Assembly (NCBI RefSeq): GCF_000615945.1 | Contig: NZ_BAMO01000030.1 | Coordinates: 1-64,000, forward strand | Length of the DNA stretch: 64,000 nt | Source: Caldalkalibacillus mannanilyticus JCM 10596 | GTDB taxonomy: Bacteria; Bacillota; Bacilli; Caldalkalibacillales; JCM-10596 | Direction: 5' to 3' | Part shown: one piece after another, positions 37,783 to 47,142 of the stretch | How the letters are laid out: every line of letters starts with the position of its first letter | Numbering within the stretch: the stretch's first letter is position 1 | Notes under the pieces: model-generated | Told to the model about the DNA's origin: nothing | The model's database searches: none | What the model saw: the letters and a program-made list of their open reading frames with translations, nothing else | Made by a program: the position numbers and the translations under genes

Positions 37783-38388
37783 ATGAAACATTTAATTATC
37801 TATGCTCATCCTAACCCATTAAGCTTTTGCCATGCAATTCAAGAAACCGTACAGCAGACCTTACAGAGTCAAGGACATGAAGTGGTTGTCCGTGATCTCT
37901 ACCAGCTTTCATTTAATCCAGTCTTAAGCGGGAGCGATTTTGAAGCTTTTTCATCAGGAACGACACTGCCCTCAGACATTCAAGCCGAACAGGACTATAT
38001 TCGCTGGGCAGAGGTAATTACATGGATTTATCCTATTTGGTGGGCTGGGATGCCAGCCATGCTCAAAGGATATATTGACCGAGTATTTTCCTATGGTTTT
38101 GCCTATGCACCGGATGGAGCAGGGGGCTATCAGAAGCTCTTAGCAGGGAAAAAAGCGCTTGTGCTTCATACACAAGGTCAAGAAGAACGTTACTATGAAG
38201 AGAATGGAATGAAGAACTCTATTACACAAATCTCAGATCAAGGGATTTTTGACTTTTGCGGAATTGAAGTCCTCGATCATTTCTTTTTTGGGGCTGTTCC
38301 GTTTGTGGATGACAGCACCAGAAAGGCGATGCTAGGAACGGTAGAACAAGTGCTACATCAACACTTTGCACAAGAACTAAAAAAATAA
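37783..38388 (+). CDS. NAD(P)H:quinone oxidoreductase, flavodoxin-like fold
   Basis: A 201-residue FMN/FAD protein of the NQO1/KefF/MdaB type: MKHLIIYAHPNPLSFCHAI binds the flavin phosphate, and YPIWWAGMPAMLKGYIDRVFSYGFAY is the family signature. It reduces quinones by two electrons. ATG 37783 with AAAGGAGCG. Last of the HxlR-linked detoxification genes. Confidence 0.9.
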   Translation: MKHLIIYAHPNPLSFCHAIQETVQQTLQSQGHEVVVRDLYQLSFNPVLSGSDFEAFSSGTTLPSDIQAEQDYIRWAEVITWIYPIWWAGMPAMLKGYIDRVFSYGFAYAPDGAGGYQKLLAGKKALVLHTQGQEERYYEENGMKNSITQISDQGIFDFCGIEVLDHFFFGAVPFVDDSTRKAMLGTVEQVLHQHFAQELKK

Positions 38389-38455
38389 GCGACAGGGCGA
38401 TCGTCCCAGCTATGGTATAATATCCTTATTTGAGATAATGATTGAGGTGACTGGA

Positions 38456-39916
38456 ATGAGGATGACAAAATACGGCTGGGTCTATCGTCTTTTTATATCG
38501 TTATCGAATCAAATAAAGCAGTCAGAAAAAGAGCTAGATTTAGTCAAAACCGCTTTGGAGCAAGCCTATGAAGGTGTCATTATCGTAGATGGTAGCGGAA
38601 TCGTCATGTCGATGAACCAAACCTATGCCTCCTTTATTAACAAAGAACCAAAAGAAGTGATAGGGAGACATGTTACGGAAGTGATTGAAAATACGAGAAT
38701 GCATATTGTAGCTAAAACAGGGAAGGCAGAAATAGCAGATGTTCAGCAAATTAATGGGCATCAGATGATCGCCAATCGAATCCCTATTGTAGTAGATGGA
38801 AAAGTCATAGCAGTAGTGGGAAAAGTGATGTTTCAAGATATTGATGATTTATTTGCTATGTATTCCAAATATGAAAAGCTAAAGAATGAACTAGAAAGCT
38901 ACAAGAGAGAGTTACAGAGAAGAGTCAGCGCCAAGTACTCCTTCCAACACATTATCAGCCAAAGTGAAGAAATAGAAGCGGTGAAACTGTTGGCAAGAAA
39001 AGTTGCAAAAAGTGAAAGTACGGTTCTTATTTCAGGAGAAAGCGGGACAGGAAAAGAATTATTCGCTCATGCGATTCACCAAGAAAGTAAGAGAGCTTAC
39101 GCTCCTTTTATTCGTGTTAATTGTGCGGCAATCCCTGAGTCCTTATTTGAATCGGAGTTATTTGGCTATAAGGAAGGCTCCTTTACTGGGGCAAAAAAGG
39201 TGGGAAAGAAGGGGAAGTTCTCCCTTGCTCACCGAGGAACCCTCTTTCTTGATGAAGTAAGTGAAATGCCCTTACATATGCAAGCCAAGCTGCTCCGTGT
39301 ACTCCAAGAGAAGGAGATTGAGCCAGTGGGGGCAGAAGTGCCAGAACCGATTGATGTGCGAATCATAGCGGCAACCAATAAGGATCTAGCAGCTCAAGTA
39401 GAACAAGGATTGTTCAGACAGGATTTATATTATCGTTTGGATGTGATTACGCTGGAGATTCCTCCTCTCAGAGAGCGAATCGATGATATTCCTTTGCTAG
39501 CAGAGCATTTACTACAGCAACTCTCTAAAGAAATGGGGCTACATGTAGAGGGGATTGACTCTGAGGCTGTCGAGCTATTAGTAGAGTACCATTGGCCAGG
39601 GAATGTGAGGGAGCTCCGCAATATTCTAGAGAGAGCCTTACTAGTCAAGGATGGAGCTTACATTCAGAAGAAGGATATAGCCCCTTCTCTTCGGAAAAAA
39701 GAGAGGATAGAGCAAAAACATAGAAGGCTAGCTGAAGAGGTCATTCATTTTGAAGAAGGAAAGCGATTAAAAGAGATGGTCGAGGATACAGAAAAGCAGG
39801 CGATTCAATGGGCGCTTCTTCAGGAACAAGGGAACAGACTTAAGGCGGCACAGAGGCTGGGAATAAGCAAGTCTAGTTTTTACGATAAACTAGAAAAATA
39901 CCAATTGGAGCGCTGA
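38456..39916 (+). CDS. Sigma-54-dependent transcriptional activator with PAS domain
   Basis: An enhancer-binding protein of about 486 residues. PAS domain (about 35-140), AAA+ domain (about 160-400) with Walker A GESGTGKE, sigma-54 contact loop GSFTGA (GAFTGA variant), Walker B TLFLDEVSEM, arginine finger region FRQDLYYRLDV, and a C-terminal Fis-type HTH (LKAAQRLGISKSSFYDKLEKY). ATG 38456 follows GAGGTG by six bases; ATG 38438 is possible. The next genes have a sigma-54 promoter, so this is their activator. The PAS ligand may be a metabolite of 3-hydroxybutyrate or acetoacetate (inference). Confidence 0.92.
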   Translation: MRMTKYGWVYRLFISLSNQIKQSEKELDLVKTALEQAYEGVIIVDGSGIVMSMNQTYASFINKEPKEVIGRHVTEVIENTRMHIVAKTGKAEIADVQQINGHQMIANRIPIVVDGKVIAVVGKVMFQDIDDLFAMYSKYEKLKNELESYKRELQRRVSAKYSFQHIISQSEEIEAVKLLARKVAKSESTVLISGESGTGKELFAHAIHQESKRAYAPFIRVNCAAIPESLFESELFGYKEGSFTGAKKVGKKGKFSLAHRGTLFLDEVSEMPLHMQAKLLRVLQEKEIEPVGAEVPEPIDVRIIAATNKDLAAQVEQGLFRQDLYYRLDVITLEIPPLRERIDDIPLLAEHLLQQLSKEMGLHVEGIDSEAVELLVEYHWPGNVRELRNILERALLVKDGAYIQKKDIAPSLRKKERIEQKHRRLAEEVIHFEEGKRLKEMVEDTEKQAIQWALLQEQGNRLKAAQRLGISKSSFYDKLEKYQLER

Positions 39917-39985
39917 GATGCCTTTTCTCACCGCTTTTTGTTTATCTTAATAGAATGAAGGGTTTTCCTGAAAGGTGGACTTTTA

Positions 39986-40001
39986 TTCCGAATTTGCGGA
40001 A
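39986..40001. promoter_or_regulatory. Candidate enhancer site (inverted repeat)
   Basis: TTCCG (39986-39990) and CGGAA (39997-40001) flank six bases, about 130 bases upstream of a sigma-54 promoter, where activator sites usually lie. Only one copy was seen. Confidence 0.4.
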
Positions 40002-40130
40002 AAAGGAAGGTTTATTCGTTTCTATTTTCCTCACCATCGTTCCTCCTTTTGATACGAGGCTCCTCATTTTAATTTTTTTCTCTTGCTACATAGCAGATTG
40101 TGCGAATAATTTCATTTTCATTGAAACAAT

Positions 40131-40146
40131 TGGCATGAGGCTTGCT
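40131..40146 (+). promoter_or_regulatory. Sigma-54 promoter (-24/-12)
   Basis: TGGCAT-N5-TTGCT with the GG (40132-40133) and GC (40144-40145) exactly 10 bases apart. It matches the TGGCAC-N5-TTGCA consensus at all key positions. It lies 64 bases before the GntP-family gene and just downstream of a sigma-54 activator gene. Confidence 0.85.
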
Positions 40147-40209
40147 TAATAAGAAAAATGAAAACGATTAGATTTGTGGTTGGAACGTCATCTGAAGGAG
40201 GGAAAGTCG

Positions 40210-41520
40210 ATGTTAAGTATGATTGGATTGCTTGGAGGACTGGTCTTATTAATTGTTTTAACCATGAGAGGCATGAATCTTTTGATTGCCGCTCCATTAT
40301 GTGCTTTATTCTTAGCCGTTTTTAGTGGAATTCCATTGTTCCCACAGCTAGTAGAGGAAGGGCAAGCGAATTTAGTTGGGGGCTATATGACTGGATTTTC
40401 AAACTTTGTGGCAGCTTGGTTCCTGATGTTTTTGTTAGGCTCTATTTTTGGGAAGGTGATGGAGGATGCAGGGGCAGCAGACAGTGTTTCTAAATGGGTT
40501 GTTGAGAAACTGGGCATGAAGTATGCAGTGCTCGCCATTGTAACAGCTTGTGCAATATTAACGTATGGGGGAGTAAGCTTATTTGTGGTTGCCTTCTCAG
40601 TTTTTCCCTTGGCATTGAGCTATTTAAACAAGCTAACCTTCCCCGTCGATTTATTCCCGCTGCATTGGCTTTGGTTCTGTGACTTTTACCATGACCTCAG
40701 CGGGTTCTCCAGAAATTCAAAATTGGATTCCTATTCCTTACTTAGGAACCTCTCCTTATGCTGGATGGGAAGTAAGCCTCATTGTTGCTGTTTTTATGGC
40801 TGTTTTTGGCTATTGGTGGCTAAAGAAAATGATCGTGAAAGCAGTCAATAATGGAGAGAAATTTGAGGCGAGAAAAAGCGATCCGCATGTAACGGAAAGA
40901 GAATTACCGAAACCCCTAATGGGCTTAATTCCTCTTGTTGTTGTTCTCATTATTTCTTTTATTTTTCATGATAGCTTAAAGCAATCAGCGTTGATTATCG
41001 CTTTATTAGGGGGCGTAGTGGCTACATGGGCGCTCAATCGAAAATATCTCCCCAATGTGTGGGAATCGGCTTCTGCTGGAACCTTCGGGCTCTTATCGCC
41101 ATAGCTAATACCGCTGCTGTGGTGGGTTTTGGTAACGTGGCGAAGCAATCGGAAGCCTTTGCCATTGCTGTGGACGCGATTACTCATTTACCAGGAAGCC
41201 CTTTAATCGGTGCCGCTATCGCCATTAGTGTGATAGCAGGAATGACGGGTTCTGCTTCTGGAGGTCAAGCCATTGCCCTTCCTATCCTAGCTCCAACTTA
41301 TCTAGAGATGGGAGTGAATCCAGATGCGTTGCATCGCGTCATAGCGATTTCCTCAGGAGCCCTTGATTCTCTTCCGCATAATGGATATGTGGTAACAACC
41401 ATTCGTGCGATTTGTGGGGAAACACATCAAGCAGCTTATGGTCCAGTCGCCGCAGTAACGGTGATTACACCGGTACTTGGGGTGATTATTGCCATCTTCT
41501 TATTCTCATTAGGGCTATAA
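40210..41520 (+). CDS. GntP-family permease, frame broken three times
   Basis: A carboxylate:H+ symporter with about 12 membrane segments. Three missing bases near 40660, 40674 and 41092, all in or beside G/C runs, break the frame. Restoring them gives F-P-A-A-L-A-L-G-S-V-T-F and S-A-G-T-F-G-A-L-I-A and a protein of 437 residues, right for the family. Conserved stretches include TMTSAGSPEIQN and GSASGGQAIALPILAP. ATG 40210 with GAAGGAGGG. The next gene is a 3-hydroxybutyrate dehydrogenase, so 3-hydroxybutyrate or a similar hydroxy acid is the likely cargo. Confidence 0.82.
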
Positions 41521-41558
41521 CTTTTTCTTTCTACTATTTCATGAGAGGTGGACCGATC

Positions 41559-42342
41559 ATGCAGGATACAGTAAGGGATAAGATTTTATTTATTACAGGT
41601 GCAGCAAGCGGTATTGGTTTGGAAATAGCAAGAGCTTTTGCTCAGCAGGGAGCAAAGGTGGTGATATCAGATTTAAATCTAGAAGCGGCACAGAATCAAG
41701 CTGCTTTATTAGCACAACAAGGTTATCAAGCACTGGGGATGGGCTGTAATGTAACTGTAGAAGAGGAGCTAAGAGAGGCAATGGAACAAACCAAGAAACA
41801 CTATGGGTGCTTGGATATCCTGATAAACAATGCCGGTTTGCAGTATGTTTCACCTCTTGAAGAGTTTCCGACTGAAAGATTTGAACAGCTTGTAAAAGTG
41901 ATGCTGACCGCCCCTTTTGTGGCGATCAAGCATGCTTTTCCTATCATGAAAAAGCAAGGGTTTGGACGGATTATCAATATGGCGTCGATCAATGGTTTAA
42001 TAGGCTTTGCCGGAAAAGCCGCTTATAATAGCGCCAAACATGGAGTGATTGGCTTGACGAAGGTGGCTGCCTTAGAAGGAGCGGAGCATGGTATTACGGT
42101 CAATGCCATCTGTCCAGGATATGTCGATACTCCTTTGGTTCGTAATCAATTAATGGATCTAGCCCAGACACGTCATGTTCCCCTTGAAAGTTCTTGAAGA
42201 GGTGATCTATCCTCTAGTTCCTCAGAAACGGCTGCTTCAAGTTGAAGAGATTGCTAGTTATGCCTTATACCTTGCAAGTGAGCTTGCTGGAGGGATTACA
42301 GGGCAAGCTGTTGTCATCGATGGAGGGTATACAGCGCAATAA
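41559..42342 (+). CDS. 3-Hydroxybutyrate dehydrogenase-like SDR, frame broken near 42187
   Basis: A short-chain dehydrogenase of about 260 residues, oxidising D-3-hydroxybutyrate to acetoacetate with NAD. It has TGAASGIG (cofactor), NNAG, the catalytic Ser in INMASING and YNSAKHG (Tyr/Lys). The frame breaks near 42187; the second part reads V-L-E-E-V-I-Y-P-L-V-P-Q-K-R and ends GGYTAQ, the conserved end of this subfamily. Either one extra A or two missing A fit. AGAGGTGG precedes the ATG. Co-transcribed with the GntP gene from a sigma-54 promoter. Confidence 0.85.
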
Positions 42343-42350
42343 ACGATTAG

Positions 42351-42402
42351 AAATCCAACTCAGCAGTCGCTCATAGCGACTCCCTTGAGTTGGATTTTTT
42401 TG
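42351..42402. terminator. Strong terminator
   Basis: AAATCCAACTCA (42351-42362) pairs with TGAGTTGGATTT (42386-42397) enclosing an inner hairpin AGTCGC/GCGACT, then T-run. Confidence 0.85.
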
Positions 42403-42448
42403 GATACATATTATCATGTTCTAACCGTCGGTAAGACTCCCTTATCTT

Positions 42449-42616
42449 CTATTTCTCTTTTTTTATTAGCAAATAGATGGCGAAAAAACCAAACAGCGTA
42501 ATGAAAAGAGCCGGTATTTTCGTGCTTAAGGTTTGTCGGTTCACGACTTCTGTCATCATGTAGGCACATAAACCTAGTAGAATCACTATTTTTAATGACT
42601 TCGGTAGTATTTTCAT
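42449..42616 (-). CDS. Small two-segment membrane protein
   Basis: A 55-residue protein, MKILPKSLKIVILLG..., with two hydrophobic stretches (about 9-22 and 35-50) and a Lys-rich end LLIKKEK. ATG at 42616 with AAGGAAG upstream; the frame is open further to 42712 but without SD. No family recognised. It stands alone between convergent neighbours. Confidence 0.55.
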   Translation of the reverse strand: MKILPKSLKIVILLGLCAYMMTEVVNRQTLSTKIPALFITLFGFFAIYLLIKKEK

Positions 42617-42867
42617 TTTTATCTTCCTTTTCCTCGTCCACTTTCTCGTTAGTATGGCTTCGTACTTACAGAAACATTTCCAAACAATACCTCCTTCATT
42701 GTAAATCTTCATGTGGTTCTTGTTAAGTTTTTTACATTTTTGGAGGTATTTCTATAGGTCTGTCTTTCCTTTCTGGATTTCTCTAAGAGAACAAGTCATA
42801 ATGGAAGGAGGAATGGGAAAGAAGAAATGGAATAAAACTGAAACAGGAAGGTGTAGGGGGAAAGGAT

Positions 42868-44640
42868 ATGTCGCAAATAAGAGAAAAATTAGCACTTCTC
42901 CCAGACAAACCAGGTGTCTACCTGATGAAGGATGAAAAGGGCACGATTATCTATGTAGGTAAGGCAAAGATTCTAAAGAACCGTGTCCGTTCTTATTTCA
43001 CTGGGAGCCATGATGGCAAAACACAAAAATTAGTGAGTGAAATCCATGATTTTGAATATATCATCACTACGAGTAATCTTGAAGCTCTATTACTCGAATG
43101 TAATTTAATAAAAAAGCATACTCCTCGTTATAATGTCATGCTCAAGGACGATAAGACCTATCCCTATATTAAGTTAACGAAAGAGGCGCATCCTAGGCTA
43201 GAAATAACAAGAAAAATTCTTAAGGATAAGGCAAAGTATTTTGGACCGTATCCCAATGCAGGGGCAGCGAATGAAACGAAAAAGCTCTTAGATCGCCTTT
43301 ATCCCTTACGCAAGTGCAAGACATTGCCGGATCGAGTCTGTCTCTACTATCATTTGCAGCAATGTGTAGCTCCCTGTGAATTCCCTGTAGAAGAGAAGGT
43401 CTACGAAGAGATGATTCAGGACGTGACTCGTTTTTTAAATGGGGGTCATAGGCAGATTCAGAAGGAGCTTCAAGAGAAGATGCTACAAGCCTCCGAGGAA
43501 TTGAATTTTGAAAGAGCAAAGGAAATGCGTGACCTTATCCAGCAGATTGATCAAGTGATGCAAAAGCAAAACATTACTGTTAATGATTTAGTTGATCGAG
43601 ATGTATTTGGTTTTGCCTATGATAAAAGCTGGATTTGTGTACAAGTCTTCTTTGTCCGCCAAGGAAAGCTGTTAGAACGGGATATTGCCATGTTTCCTTT
43701 CTACGGGGAAGAAGTTGGAGAAGAGCTCCTATCCTATATTGGACAGTTTTATTTTGAAAAAGAGCATGTACTACCTAAGGAGATTTTTGTTCCTGAACAA
43801 GTGGATAGTGAATTGCTTAGCTCCTGGTTAAAGGTCAAGGTGTATACGCCAAAGAGAGGAAGCAAGAAAGAGCTGTTGGAAATGGCCGATGAAAATGCCA
43901 CCAATTCGCTAGCAGAGAAGTTTCAATTGATTGAACGAAATGAAGAACGGACAATCAAAGCTGTAGAGCGCTTAGGTCAGCTTCTGGGTATCGGACCTGC
44001 TCATCGTATTGAAGCCTTCGATAACTCCAATATTCAAGGAACAAATCCCGTTTCAGCCATGGTCATGTTCTTAGATGGCAGACCTGCCAAAAAGGAATAT
44101 CGGAAGTATAAGATTAAGACGGTGATAGGTCCTGATGACTATGAATCCATGCGTGAAGTCGTTCGGCGTAGATACACCCGATTATTGAAAGAAAATCTAC
44201 AGCTTCCTGATTTAATCATGATTGATGGAGGGAAAGGGCAGATCGGAGCGGCACAGGATGTGCTGGAAAATGAATTAGGACTATATATTCCTGTTTGTGG
44301 TCTAGCCAAGGATGAGAAGCATCGCAGCTCACAGCTTCTTTTTGGTTCCCCACCTGAGCCAGTAGAAATGAGAAGAGATAGTCAAGAGTTCTATCTTCTG
44401 CAACGGATTCAAGATGAAGTCCATCGTTTTGCCATTACCTTTCATAGAGAAACACGTTCTAAATCAATGATTCAATCCTCTCTTGATGGTATCCCAGGTG
44501 TTGGAGCCAAAAGAAAGCAACAGCTCTTAAAGCATTTTGGTTCCATTAAGAAGATGAAAGAAGCTCAAGTAGAGGACTTTAAAGAAATAGGAATTGGAGA
44601 AAAATTGGCACAGACTATACTGGAGCATTTACAGGGATAG
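42868..44640 (+). CDS. uvrC: Excinuclease ABC subunit C
   Basis: A 590-residue nuclease of nucleotide excision repair. GIY-YIG domain at the N-terminus ([30 protein letters not shown]), UVR motif for UvrB binding ([17 protein letters not shown]), RNase H-like 5' incision domain ([32 protein letters not shown]) and C-terminal HhH pair ([19 protein letters not shown]). GGGGGAAAGG before the ATG. A start at 42711 in the other frame is not real. Confidence 0.96.
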   Translation: MSQIREKLALLPDKPGVYLMKDEKGTIIYVGKAKILKNRVRSYFTGSHDGKTQKLVSEIHDFEYIITTSNLEALLLECNLIKKHTPRYNVMLKDDKTYPYIKLTKEAHPRLEITRKILKDKAKYFGPYPNAGAANETKKLLDRLYPLRKCKTLPDRVCLYYHLQQCVAPCEFPVEEKVYEEMIQDVTRFLNGGHRQIQKELQEKMLQASEELNFERAKEMRDLIQQIDQVMQKQNITVNDLVDRDVFGFAYDKSWICVQVFFVRQGKLLERDIAMFPFYGEEVGEELLSYIGQFYFEKEHVLPKEIFVPEQVDSELLSSWLKVKVYTPKRGSKKELLEMADENATNSLAEKFQLIERNEERTIKAVERLGQLLGIGPAHRIEAFDNSNIQGTNPVSAMVMFLDGRPAKKEYRKYKIKTVIGPDDYESMREVVRRRYTRLLKENLQLPDLIMIDGGKGQIGAAQDVLENELGLYIPVCGLAKDEKHRSSQLLFGSPPEPVEMRRDSQEFYLLQRIQDEVHRFAITFHRETRSKSMIQSSLDGIPGVGAKRKQQLLKHFGSIKKMKEAQVEDFKEIGIGEKLAQTILEHLQG

Positions 44641-44690
44641 AGTGGTTATCACCATACACTCTCATCCTACGATCATGCTAATAAACAACG

Positions 44691-44725
44691 AGCCATACTC
44701 TGCAAAGAGGGATGGCTTTTTTTTT
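44691..44725 (+). terminator. Terminator after uvrC
   Basis: AGCCAT (44691-44696) pairs with ATGGCT (44712-44717), with CTC..GAG extending it, then nine T. Confidence 0.75.
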
Positions 44726-44800
44726 GCTTAGATGGAACTTTTCTTATGTTTTCTTTCTCTAATTAAAAGAGAGGCAGCTTGAAAGGGGAGAAGAAAGATT

Positions 44801-45320
44801 GTGTTCACAGCGATACAGGAAACCAATCTGTTAGCGAAAATTAAAAAGAAAGATCTCAATGCCATCCTAGATTGGTTTGAATCAAGAAAGTCAAAATATT
44901 ATAGGATTGGTTGGCTTATCTGAAAAATCATCATGATATTGAAGATGTTTTCCATAATACGATCATTAAGGTTTATGAAAAAATCGATCAGCTAAGGGAA
45001 GAGCGCTATTTTGAATCATGGGTAACCTCCATTTTTCTCAATGAGTGTAAAGCTGTTTGTCGTAAAAACAAACCTAGGCGAGTAGAAGATGTATCCACAC
45101 AGAAGGGGGATCTGAATATGAAGCAAAGCTAGAAGTCTACGACATACTCACTCAAATGGACGAGAAGTACAAGGAGGTTATTATTCTAAAATATCTAGAA
45201 GGATTTTCACAGGATGAAATTTCTCGTTTGCTAGAAATTCCTATAGGAACAGTAAAATCTAGACTGTATCGAGGACTTCTATTACTTAGAAAAGCACTGG
45301 AAGGGGGTGAAAGGCTATGA
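44801..45320 (+). CDS. ECF RNA polymerase sigma factor, frame broken twice
   Basis: A sigma factor of corrected length 173. Region 2 has YLKNHHDIEDVFHNTIIKVYEKIDQLREERYFESWVTSIFLNECK, region 4 has MDEKYKEVIILKYLEGFSQDEISRLLEIPIGTVKSRLYRGLLLLRKAL. One missing base near 44913 and one missing G near 45102 break it; restoring them joins I-G-L-A-Y-L-K and E-G-S-E-Y-E-A. GTG start 44801 after GAAAGGGGAG. Its stop overlaps the anti-sigma start (ATGA), typical of a sigma/anti-sigma pair. Confidence 0.85.
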
Positions 45321-46903
45321 GTTGTCATCATGTGCGAGAAAGACTTCTTGAGTATTGCGATGAAACATTGAGCCAACAGGAAAGAATCCTAGTAGAAGAA
45401 CATCTTCAAGCATGCAGTAGCTGTCAGCAGGAACTGAAAATGATTCAGGAGCTGGAAGCAAGTATAAAGAAGGAGGAGAATCATATTTACGTACCAGATC
45501 AATTTATGAAGAACGTACGGGACAAGGTTCTCTACACAGAGCGAAAGAGAAAAAAATCTAGAAAACTCTACTCTCTCATGGGCGTAGTAGCAGCCCTTTT
45601 TATCATGTTTTTTGTGGGGAATGCGGTGGCAACGAACGGATTGACAGGTTTTTTCGATTGGTGGAAGGACTTTAGTCAGAAAGAGGATGAACAAATACAA
45701 GGGTATATTGAACAAGGCTTAAGCGAGTGGCTTAATTTAGAGGCAGAAAGCGATGGAATCAAAGTAAGGATCATCAGTGCTGTATCTGACGAGATACAAA
45801 CATTTATTTATTATGAGGTGGAAAATACAAGAGATGAAGATGTAAAGTATATGATCAATTACAGCGAAGGGATCGAAGTTGAAAATCGTAATCAATATTG
45901 GAACGTAGAGAGCCATACCCCTTCTTTCCCATTTAGGAGCCATCTAAACCTGTATACGGAAGGCGAAAATGTATATAGGGGGAGATTAGGTGTTGTTCCA
46001 CTTCCTGTTGATGAAGGGCATCTTGAGGTGAAAATTGATCGTTTAGAAAAAGTAAGCCATAATCTCTCTGAAGAAAAGTGGCCAAGAACAAAGAGTGATG
46101 TTGAATTTGTTGAAGGAGAGTGGAAGTTTACCATCCCACTAAAAAAACATGCCTCCATTGTATATGAACTGTCCGTAGAAACAGAGATAGAAGGGACCCC
46201 ATTTTTCATTGACAAACTGGTGCTTGCCCCAACCTGCACGGTCCTCTCTTATCGCTTTCAAAATAACGATCTCGACAAAAAGATAGAACATATCCAAATC
46301 GATCGTCTGGAAACAAAACAGCGAAACGTGCCAAGCGATACATTTGGAGCACTTGGCAGTTCCCATGGAGCGAGCGGTCAGAGCGGATGGAAGTTTGGAG
46401 AAGCGTTATTCGAATCGCTGTATACAGAGAAGCCTAGGAAAGTGAATGTTATCATTGGGCTGGTTCATTATTCAGTGAAAGATCAATACCATGTGGAGCT
46501 AGACAATATAAACGACTTGCCCCTTACCTTTGAATATCTTGGAAACAAGATATCTCTTAATCAAATTGAATTAGGGAACCCAACTCGAATGGTCATGACA
46601 GAGGATCTATCCCCTAACAGAGCGTATCAACAGCTCAATTACAAGTTTTACGGAGAGAATTTGCAAGGAACATCTAGCCGAAGCGATGGGTATTTCATTG
46701 ATAAACAAGGACACAAGTATAGTGTTGAGGAGTATCTATTTCGTATGGATGAATTGGAACAAGCACGGCTTTTTACAACGAAGCATCACATTGAAATCTC
46801 TGGGAAGGATGCAAGCCAGCCAGTTATTCCAAAAGAGATGATCATAGAAGGATATATGTATTCACGATTTATGGATCATGTTGTAGAAATCTCATTAGAT
46901 TGA
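45317..46903 (+). CDS. Anti-sigma factor with zinc-finger and DUF4179-type domain
   Basis: A 528-residue membrane protein. Residues 1-50 form an anti-sigma zinc finger (HHVRERLLEYCDET...HLQACSSCQ, H-x3-C-x2-C). One membrane helix lies at about 88-110. The rest is outside, with DUF4179-like IRIISAVSDEIQTFIYYEVENT and beta-rich segments, ending in MYSRFMDHVVEISLD. It would hold the upstream sigma factor and release it on an envelope signal. The large outer part is longer than in many anti-sigma factors. Confidence 0.85.
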   Translation: MSCHHVRERLLEYCDETLSQQERILVEEHLQACSSCQQELKMIQELEASIKKEENHIYVPDQFMKNVRDKVLYTERKRKKSRKLYSLMGVVAALFIMFFVGNAVATNGLTGFFDWWKDFSQKEDEQIQGYIEQGLSEWLNLEAESDGIKVRIISAVSDEIQTFIYYEVENTRDEDVKYMINYSEGIEVENRNQYWNVESHTPSFPFRSHLNLYTEGENVYRGRLGVVPLPVDEGHLEVKIDRLEKVSHNLSEEKWPRTKSDVEFVEGEWKFTIPLKKHASIVYELSVETEIEGTPFFIDKLVLAPTCTVLSYRFQNNDLDKKIEHIQIDRLETKQRNVPSDTFGALGSSHGASGQSGWKFGEALFESLYTEKPRKVNVIIGLVHYSVKDQYHVELDNINDLPLTFEYLGNKISLNQIELGNPTRMVMTEDLSPNRAYQQLNYKFYGENLQGTSSRSDGYFIDKQGHKYSVEEYLFRMDELEQARLFTTKHHIEISGKDASQPVIPKEMIIEGYMYSRFMDHVVEISLD

Positions 46904-46955
46904 TCAGCATTTCCAGCAAGATGAATCGATAGAAAAATAAAAAATACATGGGCAG

Positions 46956-47013
46956 AGGATTGATATAGGTTAGGAGGATAGATTCTTCCTAATCGTATCA
47001 ATCCTTATTTTTA
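46956..47013 (+). terminator. Terminator after the anti-sigma gene
   Basis: AGGATTGATA (46956-46965) pairs with TATCAATCCT (46996-47005), with an inner TTAGGA/TCCTAA stem, then TTATTTTTA. Confidence 0.85.
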
Positions 47014-47058
47014 TCCAAAAAACTTTTATATGTAGAGAGTGATATTTATCACCATTGT

Positions 47059-47066
47059 GCCGATAT
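47059..47066 (+). promoter_or_regulatory. Candidate sigma-D (motility) -10 element
   Basis: GCCGATAT is an exact match to the flagellar sigma-D -10 box and precedes a chemoreceptor gene by ~75 bases. The matching -35 (TAAA) is poor. Confidence 0.5.
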
Positions 47067-47142
47067 AATCAATATAAATCTCATCCCCACTTTATGATAG
47101 GCAAGCTATGAGTAACAAAAAAAAAGAGGAAGGAAGACCTAT

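Noticed and set aside
39955-40149. A 64-codon open frame between the activator and permease genes
   Set aside because: It has no SD and covers the sigma-54 promoter and enhancer region.
42711-42935. A 74-codon frame before uvrC
   Set aside because: It overlaps the uvrC start in another frame, with no matching family, and the uvrC ATG has its own SD.
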